In this document: piece by piece, positions 8,761-17,843 of the stretch
Position numbering within the stretch: the stretch's first letter is position 1
Layout of the letters: the number at the start of each line of letters is the position of its first letter
From: Henriciella sp.
GTDB taxonomy: Bacteria; Pseudomonadota; Alphaproteobacteria; Caulobacterales; Hyphomonadaceae
DNA: 64,000 bases
Reading direction: 5' to 3'
Assembly: GCA_013213785.1 (NCBI GenBank)
Contig: JABSPZ010000005.1
Span: 248,001-312,000 of the forward strand
Made by a program: the position numbers and the translations under genes
Notes under the pieces: model-generated
Databases searched by the model: none
What the model saw: only the letters and a program-made list of their open reading frames with translations
What the model was told of the DNA's origin: nothing

Positions 8761-10341
8761 ATGCGCATTGGTTGGAGTGTGGTATTCAGTTTGGTTCTGG
8801 CAACAGGCTGCTCTCAAGAACCGCCATTAAGCGAGCCATCCGCTTGCGCGAATGCGCCCATGATCGGCCAGTTCGACCCCTCTAGCGATGTTTTTGTAGT
8901 GCACTTTGATAGCAAGCCGGATGTCGACGACCTGCACGCGATCGCGGCTGTCGGCTCGCTCCTAAAACAAGATAAGTTTGCCTGTGTTGACGCAATTGCT
9001 GTTGCAGGTGCGCATGGAACGCAGGATGGCGATTACATTCACTCTCCGCACCTGTTCGACCTTGCGTTTGCAGATACATGGCTGGATGCGCACAGTAATC
9101 GAGAAGACGTCCTTGTGGCGGAAGCCGAACTCTATATGGATACGCTTTCCAGTGGCGGCGATGTTTGGATCATGGTGGCGGGGCAAGCCGACATCGCGGC
9201 GGATGCCTTAAAGATCGCAGTCGAACGCGCGCCTGACTTGCCGTATAAATCACAGGTACATCTGGTCCAGCATAGTGACTGGAATGAGAGCGCGACCACG
9301 CCGGACAAACTGGCACTTGTTCAAGATTTTGCGGATTATCAGAAGATTTCTGATGGCAATGCGCGTGGAAACGGCACGCCAGGCTATACGACCAGAAATG
9401 GCGAACTGTGGCCCCGTGTTTTGGCGGACCCGAATGTTGGCTCGATGTGGAGAGAAGCGAAACGGCTTGCGGATGAGAAGAATCCTGATGCTGCCTATGT
9501 GAACCCTTTCGTGACCGCAGGCGGTTTTGACTTTTCGGACGCCGCCGAGATGGCGCATATTTTCGGGCTCAACGTGTTGGGCAATGTCCCTCTGTTTTTC
9601 GACTACGTGCTCGAGGATACGCAAACAGTCTGGCCGAATGGCGCCAAGGCAGCTGTGGCTCTGACCTATGATGATGCATTGTTGAGCCAGGTTGAAACCG
9701 CTTTGCCCCAATTAGATGAGGCCGGTTTCAAAGCCACTTTCTATCTCTCATTAGCGAGCCAGGGCTTCAGAGCGCATCAAGATGTTTGGGAGCGCGCGGC
9801 AGCAAATGGACACGAACTTGGCAATCATACGATCTATCATCCGTGTAGAGCGTCTTTGCTTGGTCGAGATTGGGTCACGCCAAACCGGGACTTGGACACC
9901 TATACAAAGGACCAATTGCTACGAGAGCTTGAGGACGTGAGCGCGGCTCTGGGCGAGCTTGATCAGGAGCTCACGCGCACCTTCGCTTACACATGCGGAG
10001 ATGTGAGAGTAGGGGGTGAGGTGTTTGTTGAAGATCTCAAGGAGCTGTTTCCCGGCGCGCGAAGCGTCGAGCGCGATGTTGCGTTTGCGCCTTACTATGT
10101 CCCGTCCTTTGTGGTCGATGAAACGCCCGCCGCAGAGATGATCGAATATGTTGATGAGCTCATCGAGCGCGGCGCGATCGGGACCATCACTTTTCACGGG
10201 GTTGGTGGAGAGCACCTCTGGGTGACACCGGAAGACCACGCAGCGTTACTGGCTTACCTGCAGTCTGTCGGAGACGAAATTTGGGTTGCGCCTTTGAGGG
10301 ATATTCTCGAATGGCGAGAAGCAGGGGTCGCCAAGAACTAG
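8761..10341 (+). CDS. Lipoprotein with nucleoside-hydrolase-like and NodB polysaccharide deacetylase domains
   Basis: The 526-residue protein starts with a lipoprotein signal (lipobox ATGC, Cys17). Residues ~40-285 begin with VVHFDSKPDVDDLHAI, resembling the DxxxxDD start of nucleoside hydrolases, and later have WIMVAGQADIAADAL, like the ribose-pocket strand of that fold. From ~295 a NodB domain follows: TYDDA with Asp304 and Asp305, then HELGNHTIYH with His351, His356 and His360 as metal ligands. The C-terminal domain should remove acyl groups from an envelope glycan; the N-terminal domain's substrate is unknown. An AAAGGGAG site precedes the start. It converges on erpA with a 4-nt stop overlap. 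Confidence 0.75.
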   Translation: MRIGWSVVFSLVLATGCSQEPPLSEPSACANAPMIGQFDPSSDVFVVHFDSKPDVDDLHAIAAVGSLLKQDKFACVDAIAVAGAHGTQDGDYIHSPHLFDLAFADTWLDAHSNREDVLVAEAELYMDTLSSGGDVWIMVAGQADIAADALKIAVERAPDLPYKSQVHLVQHSDWNESATTPDKLALVQDFADYQKISDGNARGNGTPGYTTRNGELWPRVLADPNVGSMWREAKRLADEKNPDAAYVNPFVTAGGFDFSDAAEMAHIFGLNVLGNVPLFFDYVLEDTQTVWPNGAKAAVALTYDDALLSQVETALPQLDEAGFKATFYLSLASQGFRAHQDVWERAAANGHELGNHTIYHPCRASLLGRDWVTPNRDLDTYTKDQLLRELEDVSAALGELDQELTRTFAYTCGDVRVGGEVFVEDLKELFPGARSVERDVAFAPYYVPSFVVDETPAAEMIEYVDELIERGAIGTITFHGVGGEHLWVTPEDHAALLAYLQSVGDEIWVAPLRDILEWREAGVAKN

Positions 10342-10664
10342 ATTGAGAAGCTTGTCCCACACCCGCAGCCTGCTGTCGCGTTTGGATTATTGATCTTAAA
10401 CGCGGCGCCGATCAGTTCGGTCGAGAAATCGATTTCTGATCCTGCCATTAACTCAAGGCTCATCTCATCCACCAAGACGCTAACGCCGTCTCGCGTGACG
10501 ACGAGGTCGTCTTCATTCGCGGAATCGTCCAAATCGAACTTATATGAGAATCCAGAGCAGCCGCCACCTTCGACGGAAACCCTTAAGTAGGACTTATCCG
10601 GTTGTTTCTCCAGAATCGCTTTAATGCGCTTCGCAGCTGACTCAGACAGGGTAACATTGCTCAT
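10338..10664 (-). CDS. erpA: Iron-sulfur cluster insertion protein, HesB/IscA family (ErpA-like)
   Basis: The 108-residue protein has the A-type carrier motif: Cys36 in GGGCSGF and the pair Cys100 and Cys102 in GCGCGTSFS. It accepts Fe-S clusters and hands them to apo-enzymes. The start at 10664 fits family length; an in-frame ATG at 10676 would add four residues. The start codon overlaps the dgt start on the other strand (TCATGA), and no good ribosome binding site is visible. Which A-type carrier it is (ErpA, IscA or SufA) rests on similarity to ErpA and its dgt neighbour. Confidence 0.85.
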   Translation of the reverse strand: MSNVTLSESAAKRIKAILEKQPDKSYLRVSVEGGGCSGFSYKFDLDDSANEDDLVVTRDGVSVLVDEMSLELMAGSEIDFSTELIGAAFKINNPNATAGCGCGTSFSI

Positions 10665-11865
10665 GAGCAAGAACATAGTAACGCCGGACATTCCTGAAAA
10701 GAGGGCGGTGTATGCAACACGCTGGGAAGATTCACGTGGTCGGTTCATTGATGAGCCCAAATCGGCCACCCGCACGCCGTTTCAGCGCGATCGAGACCGC
10801 ATTATTCATGCCTCAGCTTTTCGGCGATTGAAGCAGAAAACGCAGGTTTTTGTTGCTCACGAAGGCGATCACTATCGAACACGTCTCACCCACTCTCTTG
10901 AAGTGGCGCAGATCGCCCGGTCTGTTGCGCGCACGCTTGGACTGGATGAAGACCTCGCAGAAGCTATGGCACTCGCTCATGATTTGGGGCATCCGCCTTT
11001 CGGCCATGCTGGCGAAGATCAGCTTGATGAGTGCATGACTGAATTTGAAGGGTTCGATCATAATGCTCAAACTCTGCGTGTCGTGACGCGTTTAGAAGAC
11101 CGCTACCCAAGTTTTCACGGCTTAAACCTGACCTGGGAGATGCTCGAAGGTCTGGTGAAGCACAATGGCCCTCTGATTACTGCTGATAATTCAGTTGCCG
11201 ATTTGCCGGCCGCGTTTCGAGACTTTCCATGGCTGGAACAACTCGAGCTAGACCAGTTTGCGGGACCTGAGGCACAAGTCGCAGCGCTAGCGGACGATAT
11301 CGCCTACAACAACCACGATATCGATGACGGTATAGCGGCGGGATTGTTCACAATCGCGGATTTGGAAGAATTGCCCCTCGTGGGTGACATCTTCAGGTCG
11401 GTCAAAGAGGACTTTCCCGCTCTGGAAGACCGCAAGATTGTATTTGAGGCCGTACGCAGGCTGATTGGCCACTGGATCAATGACCTCACGGCGGAAACGC
11501 GACGCCGCGTGGAGAAATACCAACCCAAGAGCGCAGCAGATGTTCGAGCGCTACCGGAGCCTTTGGTCGCGTTCTCAAAGGACCTTGACCGAGACCAACG
11601 CGCTTTGCGGGCATTTCTCTATGAGCGCATGTATAAGCACTACAAGGTCAATCGCATGCGCAGCCAAGCCAAGCGCATCTTGAGTGAGCTGTTCGCACTC
11701 TTCATGGCGGAGCCAGAGACGCTACCGGACCTTTGGCGCAGGGATGCAGAACAAGCCACATCCGTGCGCCGCGCGCGCCTTGTTTGCGACTATCTCGCTG
11801 GGATGACCGACAATTACGCCATCGAGTTGCATCGCCGCCTCTTCAGCATGGAAAGCATGCTTTAA
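10663..11865 (+). CDS. dgt: dGTP triphosphohydrolase-like dNTPase (HD domain)
   Basis: The 400-residue protein has the start-region motif [27 protein letters not shown] typical of type-2 Dgt proteins (shown here split as [10 protein letters not shown] and [11 protein letters not shown]), an HD metal site [10 protein letters not shown] and [11 protein letters not shown], and a downstream second half [15 protein letters not shown]. It cleaves dNTPs to nucleosides and triphosphate and so helps set dNTP pools. The ATG at 10663 is the only in-frame ATG near the conserved N-terminus apart from 10624, which would run into erpA. It diverges from erpA with overlapping start codons. Confidence 0.88.
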   Translation: MSKNIVTPDIPEKRAVYATRWEDSRGRFIDEPKSATRTPFQRDRDRIIHASAFRRLKQKTQVFVAHEGDHYRTRLTHSLEVAQIARSVARTLGLDEDLAEAMALAHDLGHPPFGHAGEDQLDECMTEFEGFDHNAQTLRVVTRLEDRYPSFHGLNLTWEMLEGLVKHNGPLITADNSVADLPAAFRDFPWLEQLELDQFAGPEAQVAALADDIAYNNHDIDDGIAAGLFTIADLEELPLVGDIFRSVKEDFPALEDRKIVFEAVRRLIGHWINDLTAETRRRVEKYQPKSAADVRALPEPLVAFSKDLDRDQRALRAFLYERMYKHYKVNRMRSQAKRILSELFALFMAEPETLPDLWRRDAEQATSVRRARLVCDYLAGMTDNYAIELHRRLFSMESML

Positions 11866-11921
11866 ACCCGTTTACCAAAATGCTCCGATCGCCGCTGAAT
11901 TGGGTGCTCAGATTCAGGCAT

Positions 11922-11950
11922 CGTTAACAAAACGACCTTAACTGTTAACG
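11922..11950. promoter_or_regulatory. Inverted repeat CGTTAAC-N15-GTTAACG upstream of the SPOR gene
   Basis: Two 7-nt arms (11922-11928 and 11944-11950) form an inverted repeat 25 nt before the SPOR gene start, with a further TTAA between them and a GATTC (GANTC methylation site) at 11911. This is a plausible operator for the SPOR-nagZ-scpAB operon. The spacing does not match the CtrA consensus TTAA-N7-TTAA, so I name no regulator. Confidence 0.3.
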
Positions 11951-11974
11951 AAACGGAAGATGGCGGGGTAGAAG

Positions 11975-12820
11975 ATGAGCCGTGCGAAAAGCGAACCTGA
12001 TTACGATTTCGGACCTTATGAAGATGAGTATCGCGGATTTGAGATTCGTGATGATGAGACCGGTCGTGGACCATTAATTCTTGTTCTGGCGCTTGGCGTC
12101 TTATTGATCTTTGCGGGTGTTGTGTGGAACACTTATCGGCAGGGGGTGCGTCCGACAGAAGGCGGATTGCCAGTGATTGCGTCTGATACAGATCAATTCA
12201 AACGCTCGCCGGACAAACGTGGCGGTGTGGAAGTCGCAGGACAGGATAAGGCCTATTACGGCTCTATGGACGGTCTCGGCGACCCAGCGCTCCAAAAAGC
12301 GGCGGCGCGGAACCCGATCGATATTCGCCGTCGCAGTCCTGAGACCCTTGCTGGGGGACCCGCGGAGCTGCCGCCTATTGAAGGTGCTGACGAAGCTCCG
12401 AAAATCGTTTTTGCCGAGGCTGTTCAGGAAGAGTCGATAGAGACAGAGCCAGAGACGCCTATTCAAATTGCAGTCGCGAAGCCTATCCTTGAGCCGGCAG
12501 CGAGTGCGAGCATCCAAGAAACCCGCCCGAGCGAGCTTTCTATGTCGCGATTTGTTGCGGCTGGTACCTATCAGGTTCAACTGTCGGCCTTGAGATCAGA
12601 AGATGCCGCGAAAAGCGCTTGGGAACGGCTTCAGAACACTGCGCCGGATCTCTTCAACGGAGCCGATCTCGACATCCAACGGGCTGATTTAGGCGCAAAA
12701 GGCGTATTCTACCGCCTGCGCATCGGCTCATTTGCGGATCGTGAGGCCGCGAAAGGCTTCTGCGCAGATGTGAAAGCGACTGGTAAAGACTGCATGGTCG
12801 TCGCTAAGGCTATTGGATGA
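11975..12820 (+). CDS. SPOR domain-containing inner-membrane protein
   Basis: The 281-residue protein has an acidic cytoplasmic N-terminus, one transmembrane segment at residues ~31-50, a long low-complexity periplasmic linker rich in Pro and Glu, and a C-terminal SPOR domain (~residues 195-281) containing YQVQLSALRSEDAAKSAWERL and FYRLRIGSFADREAA. SPOR domains bind denuded peptidoglycan glycan strands, often at the division site. Its stop overlaps the nagZ start (ATGA), so it is translationally linked to peptidoglycan recycling and chromosome segregation genes. Confidence 0.85.
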   Translation: MSRAKSEPDYDFGPYEDEYRGFEIRDDETGRGPLILVLALGVLLIFAGVVWNTYRQGVRPTEGGLPVIASDTDQFKRSPDKRGGVEVAGQDKAYYGSMDGLGDPALQKAAARNPIDIRRRSPETLAGGPAELPPIEGADEAPKIVFAEAVQEESIETEPETPIQIAVAKPILEPAASASIQETRPSELSMSRFVAAGTYQVQLSALRSEDAAKSAWERLQNTAPDLFNGADLDIQRADLGAKGVFYRLRIGSFADREAAKGFCADVKATGKDCMVVAKAIG

Positions 12821-13860
12821 GTATATCCGCCTGCATCACCAGCATATCAGGCCCGGTCCTCTTAGCTGAGGAACGGGCCTTTTTGCGTGAGGCTCAGCCT
12901 TGGGGTGTGATTTTGATGGGGCGATCCTGTGTGGACCGCGAGCAAGTCAAAAACCTCACCTCAGAGATCAAAGACGCGCTGGGGCGAGATGCTCTGATCT
13001 TTATTGATCAAGAAGGTGGCCGCGTCGCGAGGCTCAAAGCTCCAGAGTGGCCGAAATTTCCAGCAGCAGGCGCCTATGGCGCTCTTTTCGAGCATGCTCC
13101 GGACGACGCTGTGGAAGCCTGTAAGCTTGGACATCGTTTGATGGGGCATGAGCTCTACAAACTTGGTATCTTCGCGGATTGTGCGCCCTGCGCAGACCTT
13201 AGGCAGACGAATACGCACGACGCCATTGGTGATCGCGCATTCGGATATTCCGTCGACGCCGTAACCGCGCTGACCGGAGCCGCAATAGCTGGGCTTAAAT
13301 CAGCTGGTGTCGCTGCAGTCATCAAGCACATGCCGGGGCAGGGGCGTTCCGTGCTCGACACCCATTATGACCTGCCGTCTGTGGAGGCTGATGCTACCGA
13401 GCTGATGCAGGATATGTCTATTTTTCGGGCGCTAGCCGACCAAGTGCCCATGGGGATGACATGTCACGTCATCTTCGAAGCGTTTGATGCCGAAAACCCC
13501 ACCACAATCTCGCCGACCGTTATTTCTGAGACCATTCGCGAGCGAATCGGATTTCAAGGATTGTTGATGACTGATGATTTGGGGATGGATGCCTTGGGGG
13601 GAACCCTCACAGATCGCGGCGCCAAAGCTTTGGCGGCTGGCTGTGATCTCCTGCTCCATTGCTCAGGGTTCTTGAAAGAGCCGGGACACATCCTCCGCGA
13701 GATGGAAGAAGTTGCGGCCGTTTCTGGCGCGCTTGATGGTATCGCAAAGCAGCGCGCTGCGGCGGCAGATACTTTTGTGACGCCGCCCCAACCCTTTGAT
13801 GCTGAACAGGCTTGGGCCCGTTTTGGTGATCTCATGGCGCAAACGGAAGCGAGGGCATAA
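12817..13860 (+). CDS. nagZ: Beta-N-acetylhexosaminidase (glycoside hydrolase family 3)
   Basis: The 347-residue protein has the GH3/NagZ core: IDQEGGRVARL, KHMPGQGRSVLDTHYDLP with the flexible-loop Asp and His that act as acid/base, and the nucleophile segment LLMTDDLGMDAL. NagZ removes GlcNAc from anhydromuropeptides during cell-wall recycling in the cytoplasm. Most family members have PGHG where this has PGQG; the DTH motif is intact. It overlaps the SPOR gene by 4 nt and is 3 nt from scpA. Confidence 0.9.
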   Translation: MSISACITSISGPVLLAEERAFLREAQPWGVILMGRSCVDREQVKNLTSEIKDALGRDALIFIDQEGGRVARLKAPEWPKFPAAGAYGALFEHAPDDAVEACKLGHRLMGHELYKLGIFADCAPCADLRQTNTHDAIGDRAFGYSVDAVTALTGAAIAGLKSAGVAAVIKHMPGQGRSVLDTHYDLPSVEADATELMQDMSIFRALADQVPMGMTCHVIFEAFDAENPTTISPTVISETIRERIGFQGLLMTDDLGMDALGGTLTDRGAKALAAGCDLLLHCSGFLKEPGHILREMEEVAAVSGALDGIAKQRAAAADTFVTPPQPFDAEQAWARFGDLMAQTEARA

Positions 13861-13863
13861 GAG

Positions 13864-14679
13864 ATGGAACTCGTTTCAAACGATCTGGTCACGCTGGATG
13901 ACGATGTCGAAGCCGAAGAAGTATTTTCGATTGATGTGTCGGGCTATGAAGGACCGCTGCATCTCTTGCTCGATCTCGCACGTAAACAGAAAGTCGATTT
14001 GCTGCACGTTTCGATATTAGAGCTCGCGACGCAGTATTTAGGGTTCATCCAAGAGGCGCAGGATAAGCGCATCGACCTGGCCGCAGACTATCTATTGATG
14101 GCCGCTTGGCTTGCGTTCCTGAAATCCCGCCTATTGTTGCCGAAGCCTAAAAAAGACAGCGAAGACGAGGCGTCCGCTGAAGACGATGCTCTAAAGCTGG
14201 CTTTCCGATTGAAGCGGCTCGACGCGATGCGCGAGGCCGGTGAGGCGCTTATGGACAGTGATATCCTAGGGCGCGATGTATTTCTGCGTGGGATGCCGGA
14301 ACAGCCCAAAGTGGTCAAAACGACTGAGTACAATACGACCCTCTATCATTTGATGCAGTCCTTTGGATCTATTCGTCAGCGCAAAGCCAAAGAAGCGCCG
14401 CATACGATCGAAAACCAGTTCGTTCTGCCGCTAGAAAATGCGAGAGATAACCTCCGTAGTCTCAGTCCCAAGCTAAAAGAGTGGGCGAGCTTAGACACCA
14501 TTCGCCAGCAAATTGTTGACGTGAATGACGATGTTCCGCCGCGCTCTGTGACGGCCAGCGTTTTCGCAGCCACTTTGGAACTCACGCGTGACGGCGATGT
14601 TGATGTGCGCCAAGACGAGCATTTCGCGCCGCTCTATTTGCGTGCCAAAAACCAACCACAAGAGGGGATTGCTCCATGA
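13864..14679 (+). CDS. scpA: Segregation and condensation protein A (kleisin)
   Basis: The 271-residue protein contains the ScpA signature YEGPLHLLLDLARKQKVDLLHVSI (two parts, residues ~29-52), then LATQYLGFI and LAADYLLMAAWLAFLKSRLLLP, and ends with a winged-helix-like region. ScpA bridges the SMC heads and binds ScpB to form the condensin-like SMC-ScpAB complex. Its stop overlaps the scpB start by 4 nt, which couples their translation. Confidence 0.93.
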   Translation: MELVSNDLVTLDDDVEAEEVFSIDVSGYEGPLHLLLDLARKQKVDLLHVSILELATQYLGFIQEAQDKRIDLAADYLLMAAWLAFLKSRLLLPKPKKDSEDEASAEDDALKLAFRLKRLDAMREAGEALMDSDILGRDVFLRGMPEQPKVVKTTEYNTTLYHLMQSFGSIRQRKAKEAPHTIENQFVLPLENARDNLRSLSPKLKEWASLDTIRQQIVDVNDDVPPRSVTASVFAATLELTRDGDVDVRQDEHFAPLYLRAKNQPQEGIAP

Positions 14680-15452
14680 CCAAGGTCGAAAGCTCAATTC
14701 CGATCGAAGATGCGCCGGAAGATATTCGCCGCGCTGTGCAGCAATTATCGTTTGCGTATAAGCGCTCTGCAGAGACGCTGTATGAAGCCGAAGATGATGC
14801 TATGGCAGAAGCCGCGCGCCGGGCAGAAGCCATCCTCTTCGCCGCAGGGCAGCCGCTTGAAGCGTCCGCAATTGCCGAAGTCATTCCGCAGGGCGTAGAT
14901 GTGCCGGCAGTGCTAATGACCTTGAAGGCCGCGTATGCAGAGCGGGGCGTCAACTTGGTCGAAGTTGGTGGCAAATGGCGGTTCCAAACCGCTGAGGACC
15001 TGAATTATCTCTTCGTTGAAGAGCGCCACGAGCAAAAGTCGCTTTCGCAGGCCGCGCTCGAGACGCTCGCAATTATCGCCTATGGTCAACCCGTAACGCG
15101 CGCCGAAATCGAAGCTGTCCGAGGCGTTGCCGTCTCTAAAGGAACAGTCGATGTTCTGATGGAAGCCGGCTGGGTCAAGATTAAAGGTCGTCGTAAGACA
15201 CCGGGCCGTCCCGTCACGCTCGGGACGACGGATAAATTTCTGGAGCATTTCGGGCTGGAAAGCCTTGATGTCCTGCCTGGACGCGCTGAACTCGAAGCTG
15301 AAGGCTTGCTCTCGGATGTGATTCCAGATGGCTTCTATTCTGATGGCTCAAGCATGCACAATGAGGCAGAGGAGCTTGTTTCTGAGGCAGATCCTGAAGA
15401 AAACTCTGACTTCGTCACGGATTTCATGGGGCCCGAAGAAGAGGTTCATTAG
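14676..15452 (+). CDS. scpB: Segregation and condensation protein B
   Basis: The 258-residue protein has the ScpB tandem winged-helix core (~residues 40-205). AEAILFAAGQPL starts the first domain and AALETLAIIAYGQPVTRAEIEAVRGV is the family signature, followed by GRRKTPGRPVTLGTT. The ~40-residue N-terminal extension and the acidic C-terminal tail (~205-258) are typical of alphaproteobacterial forms. It binds ScpA in the SMC complex. tatA starts 85 nt downstream with its own ribosome binding site. Confidence 0.92.
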   Translation: MTKVESSIPIEDAPEDIRRAVQQLSFAYKRSAETLYEAEDDAMAEAARRAEAILFAAGQPLEASAIAEVIPQGVDVPAVLMTLKAAYAERGVNLVEVGGKWRFQTAEDLNYLFVEERHEQKSLSQAALETLAIIAYGQPVTRAEIEAVRGVAVSKGTVDVLMEAGWVKIKGRRKTPGRPVTLGTTDKFLEHFGLESLDVLPGRAELEAEGLLSDVIPDGFYSDGSSMHNEAEELVSEADPEENSDFVTDFMGPEEEVH

Positions 15453-15537
15453 TTATTTCTGCTTATGAAACCTCGGTCACGCCATTGTAACTCGCGGTGT
15501 GGCGCGTTATCTCAGCACGAGTATTAGGAGATAAATC

Positions 15538-15756
15538 ATGGCTCCAAGTTGGATGCAGCTTTTGCTCGTCGCGGTTGTCGCGCTTTTGATCTTTGGTGGA
15601 CGCGGACGCATCTCCTCGATCATGGGCGATATGGCCAAAGGAATTACCAGCTTCCGCAAAGGATTGCGCGAAGAGGATGAGGACGCGAAAGCCGTCGAAG
15701 GTGATGATATGGTGAATATCACGCCGGAGAAGGAAAAAGCGAAGTCGGCGGATTAA
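15538..15756 (+). CDS. tatA: Twin-arginine translocase subunit TatA
   Basis: The 72-residue protein has a single N-terminal transmembrane helix (residues ~5-20), the FGG hinge, an amphipathic helix ([16 protein letters not shown]) and a charged tail, the standard TatA layout. AGGAG lies 8-9 nt before the start. TatA forms the transport assembly for folded proteins. It starts the tatABC cluster; a Tat-dependent substrate candidate is the aminotransferase at 46564-47730. Confidence 0.93.
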   Translation: MAPSWMQLLLVAVVALLIFGGRGRISSIMGDMAKGITSFRKGLREEDEDAKAVEGDDMVNITPEKEKAKSAD

Positions 15757-15786
15757 TCGTTCGATGAGCGCGGAAGGCGCCTGATC

Positions 15787-16188
15787 ATGCTGCCGCAATT
15801 CGGATTTAGCGAACTCTTGTTCCTCGTGATCATCGCTCTGGTGATTCTCGGGCCTAAAGACCTGTCTCTGACAATGCGGAAGCTTGGACAGTTCGTTGCC
15901 AAAGGCCGGTCCATGGCGAACGAGTTCCGCGCTGCTTTCGACGATATTGCGCGCCAAGCAGAACTCGATGATTTGCGCAAAGAGATTGAAGATCTCAAGC
16001 GCGATAATGCGGTTACGCAAGCGGTCGATGAGCTCAAAGAAGTCGAGAAAGACATCAATCAGACGGTTCTCCGCGAAGAAGCGAAACTCAAAGAAGATAT
16101 GGCTAAGCCGATTGCGTCGGACCCAGAGACAGCGTCACCGACAGAGACCTCTCCGGCGAATGATCCAGAAGACAAGGCTGTCTCATGA
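15787..16188 (+). CDS. tatB: Twin-arginine translocase subunit TatB
   Basis: The 133-residue protein has the TatB N-terminus (FGFSELLFLVIIALVILGPKDL), one transmembrane helix, a longer amphipathic helix than TatA, and a hydrophilic, Pro- and Thr-rich tail. With TatC it forms the twin-arginine signal receptor. It is 30 nt after tatA, and its stop overlaps the tatC start (ATGA). Confidence 0.93.
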   Translation: MLPQFGFSELLFLVIIALVILGPKDLSLTMRKLGQFVAKGRSMANEFRAAFDDIARQAELDDLRKEIEDLKRDNAVTQAVDELKEVEKDINQTVLREEAKLKEDMAKPIASDPETASPTETSPANDPEDKAVS

Positions 16189-17012
16189 GCCAGGATTTAC
16201 CCGTCGATCAACGCCCGGATTTGATTGAGAATGAGATTGAGGCTTCGCGAGCGCCGCTGCTAGATCATCTGAACGAGCTCCGGTCTCGGCTGATGAAAGC
16301 TCTACTGGCTTTCGTTATCTGCTCAATCGGATGTTTTTTCATCGCGGGACCGATTTTCAACCTTCTCGTCGAACCCTTCATCGAGGCCTTCAAGACGCAT
16401 GGCGTCACCGAAGATCCGCGCTTGATTTATACCGCGCCGCTGGAGTTCTTTTTCGTCAAACTGAAGATCGCCCTCTTCGCGGGGCTTTTTGTGTCTTTCC
16501 CAATCATGGCTTGGCAAGTTTATGCCTTTGTCGCGCCGGGTCTCTATAAAGAGGAAAAGGGCGCATTCTTACCGTTCTTGATCGCTGCGCCTGTCTTGTT
16601 CACGATCGGCGTTCTGTTCGTCTTCTACGTGATGATGCCGCTCGTGATGGCTTTTGCATTGGGCCAGCAGCAGGCGGGCGGTTTGGATGCCGTCCAAATC
16701 GAAGCTCAGATCAAAGTCTCTGAGTATCTTTCTTTAGCGCTCGCGTTGATGACCGCATTCGGATTATCCTTCCAATTGCCCGTAATCTTGGCACTGCTCG
16801 GGCGTGCTGGGATTGTTGGTGCAGATACGCTCCGCAATGGACGCAAATATGCGATTGTTGGTATTCTTGCTGTGGCAGCGTTCGCCACGCCGCCAGACTT
16901 TATCTCGCAGATTATGCTAACCGTTCCGGTTTACGGGCTTTACGAAATCAGTATCTGGATTGTGTCGGTAATGGAGCGGAAAGCGGCGGAAGCTGAAGAG
17001 GCGGAAGCCTAG
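16185..17012 (+). CDS. tatC: Twin-arginine translocase subunit TatC
   Basis: The 275-residue protein begins with the TatC signature LLDHLNELRSRL, has six predicted membrane segments, and contains FPIMAWQVYAFVAPGLYKEEK, the cytoplasmic loop that binds the twin-arginine motif, plus AFATPPDFISQ near the end. It is the core receptor subunit. It converges on a pentapeptide-repeat gene with only 5 nt between the stops. Confidence 0.95.
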   Translation: MSQDLPVDQRPDLIENEIEASRAPLLDHLNELRSRLMKALLAFVICSIGCFFIAGPIFNLLVEPFIEAFKTHGVTEDPRLIYTAPLEFFFVKLKIALFAGLFVSFPIMAWQVYAFVAPGLYKEEKGAFLPFLIAAPVLFTIGVLFVFYVMMPLVMAFALGQQQAGGLDAVQIEAQIKVSEYLSLALALMTAFGLSFQLPVILALLGRAGIVGADTLRNGRKYAIVGILAVAAFATPPDFISQIMLTVPVYGLYEISIWIVSVMERKAAEAEEAEA

Positions 17013-17017
17013 GAGCA

Positions 17018-17743
17018 CTATTCCGCGCAAAGCGGAAGAGAGAACCCAGCAGGCATCTTCGTATCTTCAGAGGCGCACGCGCCCTCAAAGTTGGCAGACT
17101 CGACCCCAATCGCTGTTTCTAGATTGGCACCAGCGAACCGGGCATCGCGAAAACTTGCATCCGTGATTGTGGCTGCGGTCAAATCCGCGTTTGCGAGGAT
17201 CGTATTGTCGAAGACAGACCCCGTGAGATCAGCCGCGGTCAGGACTGCCTCAGATAATGTCGCCGCCGAAAAGTCACTATTGTGCACAGTAGCGGACTGC
17301 ATGTGAGCGCCGTTCAAAGTGGCTCCGATAAACTTGCCGTCGCTCAGTGTGGCGCTGTTCAGAACAACGCCGGACATCTTTGAGTTATTGAAGCTTGCAC
17401 CTTGAAGTCTCGCCCCGACGAGAATGGCTTCTTCGAAGGACGCCTCCGTAAAGTCTCCGAGCCTGAGGTCGGCGCCAGCGGCTTGAACGCCGCTGAAGTT
17501 CGCCCCGTGAGCGTGCGCGCGGCGGAGGTTTGCAGCCGTTAGGTCTGCGCCCGGATAGCTGGCTTTGGAGACATTCCAGCCTGACATGTTTCTGCCGACG
17601 AGCGAACAGTCATGGCATGATCCGCTATAGGAAGGAGCCCAAGAAATTCGGCTTGGGGTTTCTTGTGCAGTGCTAAATGGCGCAGCGGCCATGAGCATGG
17701 CGCTAGATAAAAGTAACGAGCGAATGTGAAACCGGTTCGTCAT
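17018..17743 (-). CDS. Secreted pentapeptide-repeat protein
   Basis: I choose ATG 17743 over 17755 because GAGGGGA sits just before it. The 241-residue product has a Sec signal peptide (~residues 1-27, ending near STA|Q), then a CHDC pair, then at least 25 tandem A(D/N)LXX-type pentapeptides that should form a right-handed quadrilateral beta-helix. Two more Cys occur near the C-terminus (EGACASEDTKMP and PLC). It shares this layout with the next gene, so the two are paralogs. Function is unknown; being exported, it is unlikely to be a gyrase-protecting Qnr-type protein. Confidence 0.75.
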   Translation of the reverse strand: MTNRFHIRSLLLSSAMLMAAAPFSTAQETPSRISWAPSYSGSCHDCSLVGRNMSGWNVSKASYPGADLTAANLRRAHAHGANFSGVQAAGADLRLGDFTEASFEEAILVGARLQGASFNNSKMSGVVLNSATLSDGKFIGATLNGAHMQSATVHNSDFSAATLSEAVLTAADLTGSVFDNTILANADLTAATITDASFRDARFAGANLETAIGVESANFEGACASEDTKMPAGFSLPLCAE

Positions 17744-17843
17744 GAGTCCCCTCATACGCGAACGAGCTTTGGTCTAGAACTGAAAAACTAGTAATCCAAG
17801 CGTCGCGCAGATTGCTGTTGCAATCATGTCTCACTCGGTTCGG

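Noticed and set aside
11922-11950. CtrA binding site upstream of the SPOR gene
   Set aside because: The TTAA elements are 10 nt apart or in other spacings; the consensus needs TTAA-N7-TTAA. Kept only as an unnamed inverted repeat.
17021-17037. TTCCGC/GCGGAA hairpin between tatC and the pentapeptide gene as a terminator
   Set aside because: Six-bp stem inside coding sequence with no T-run on either side.
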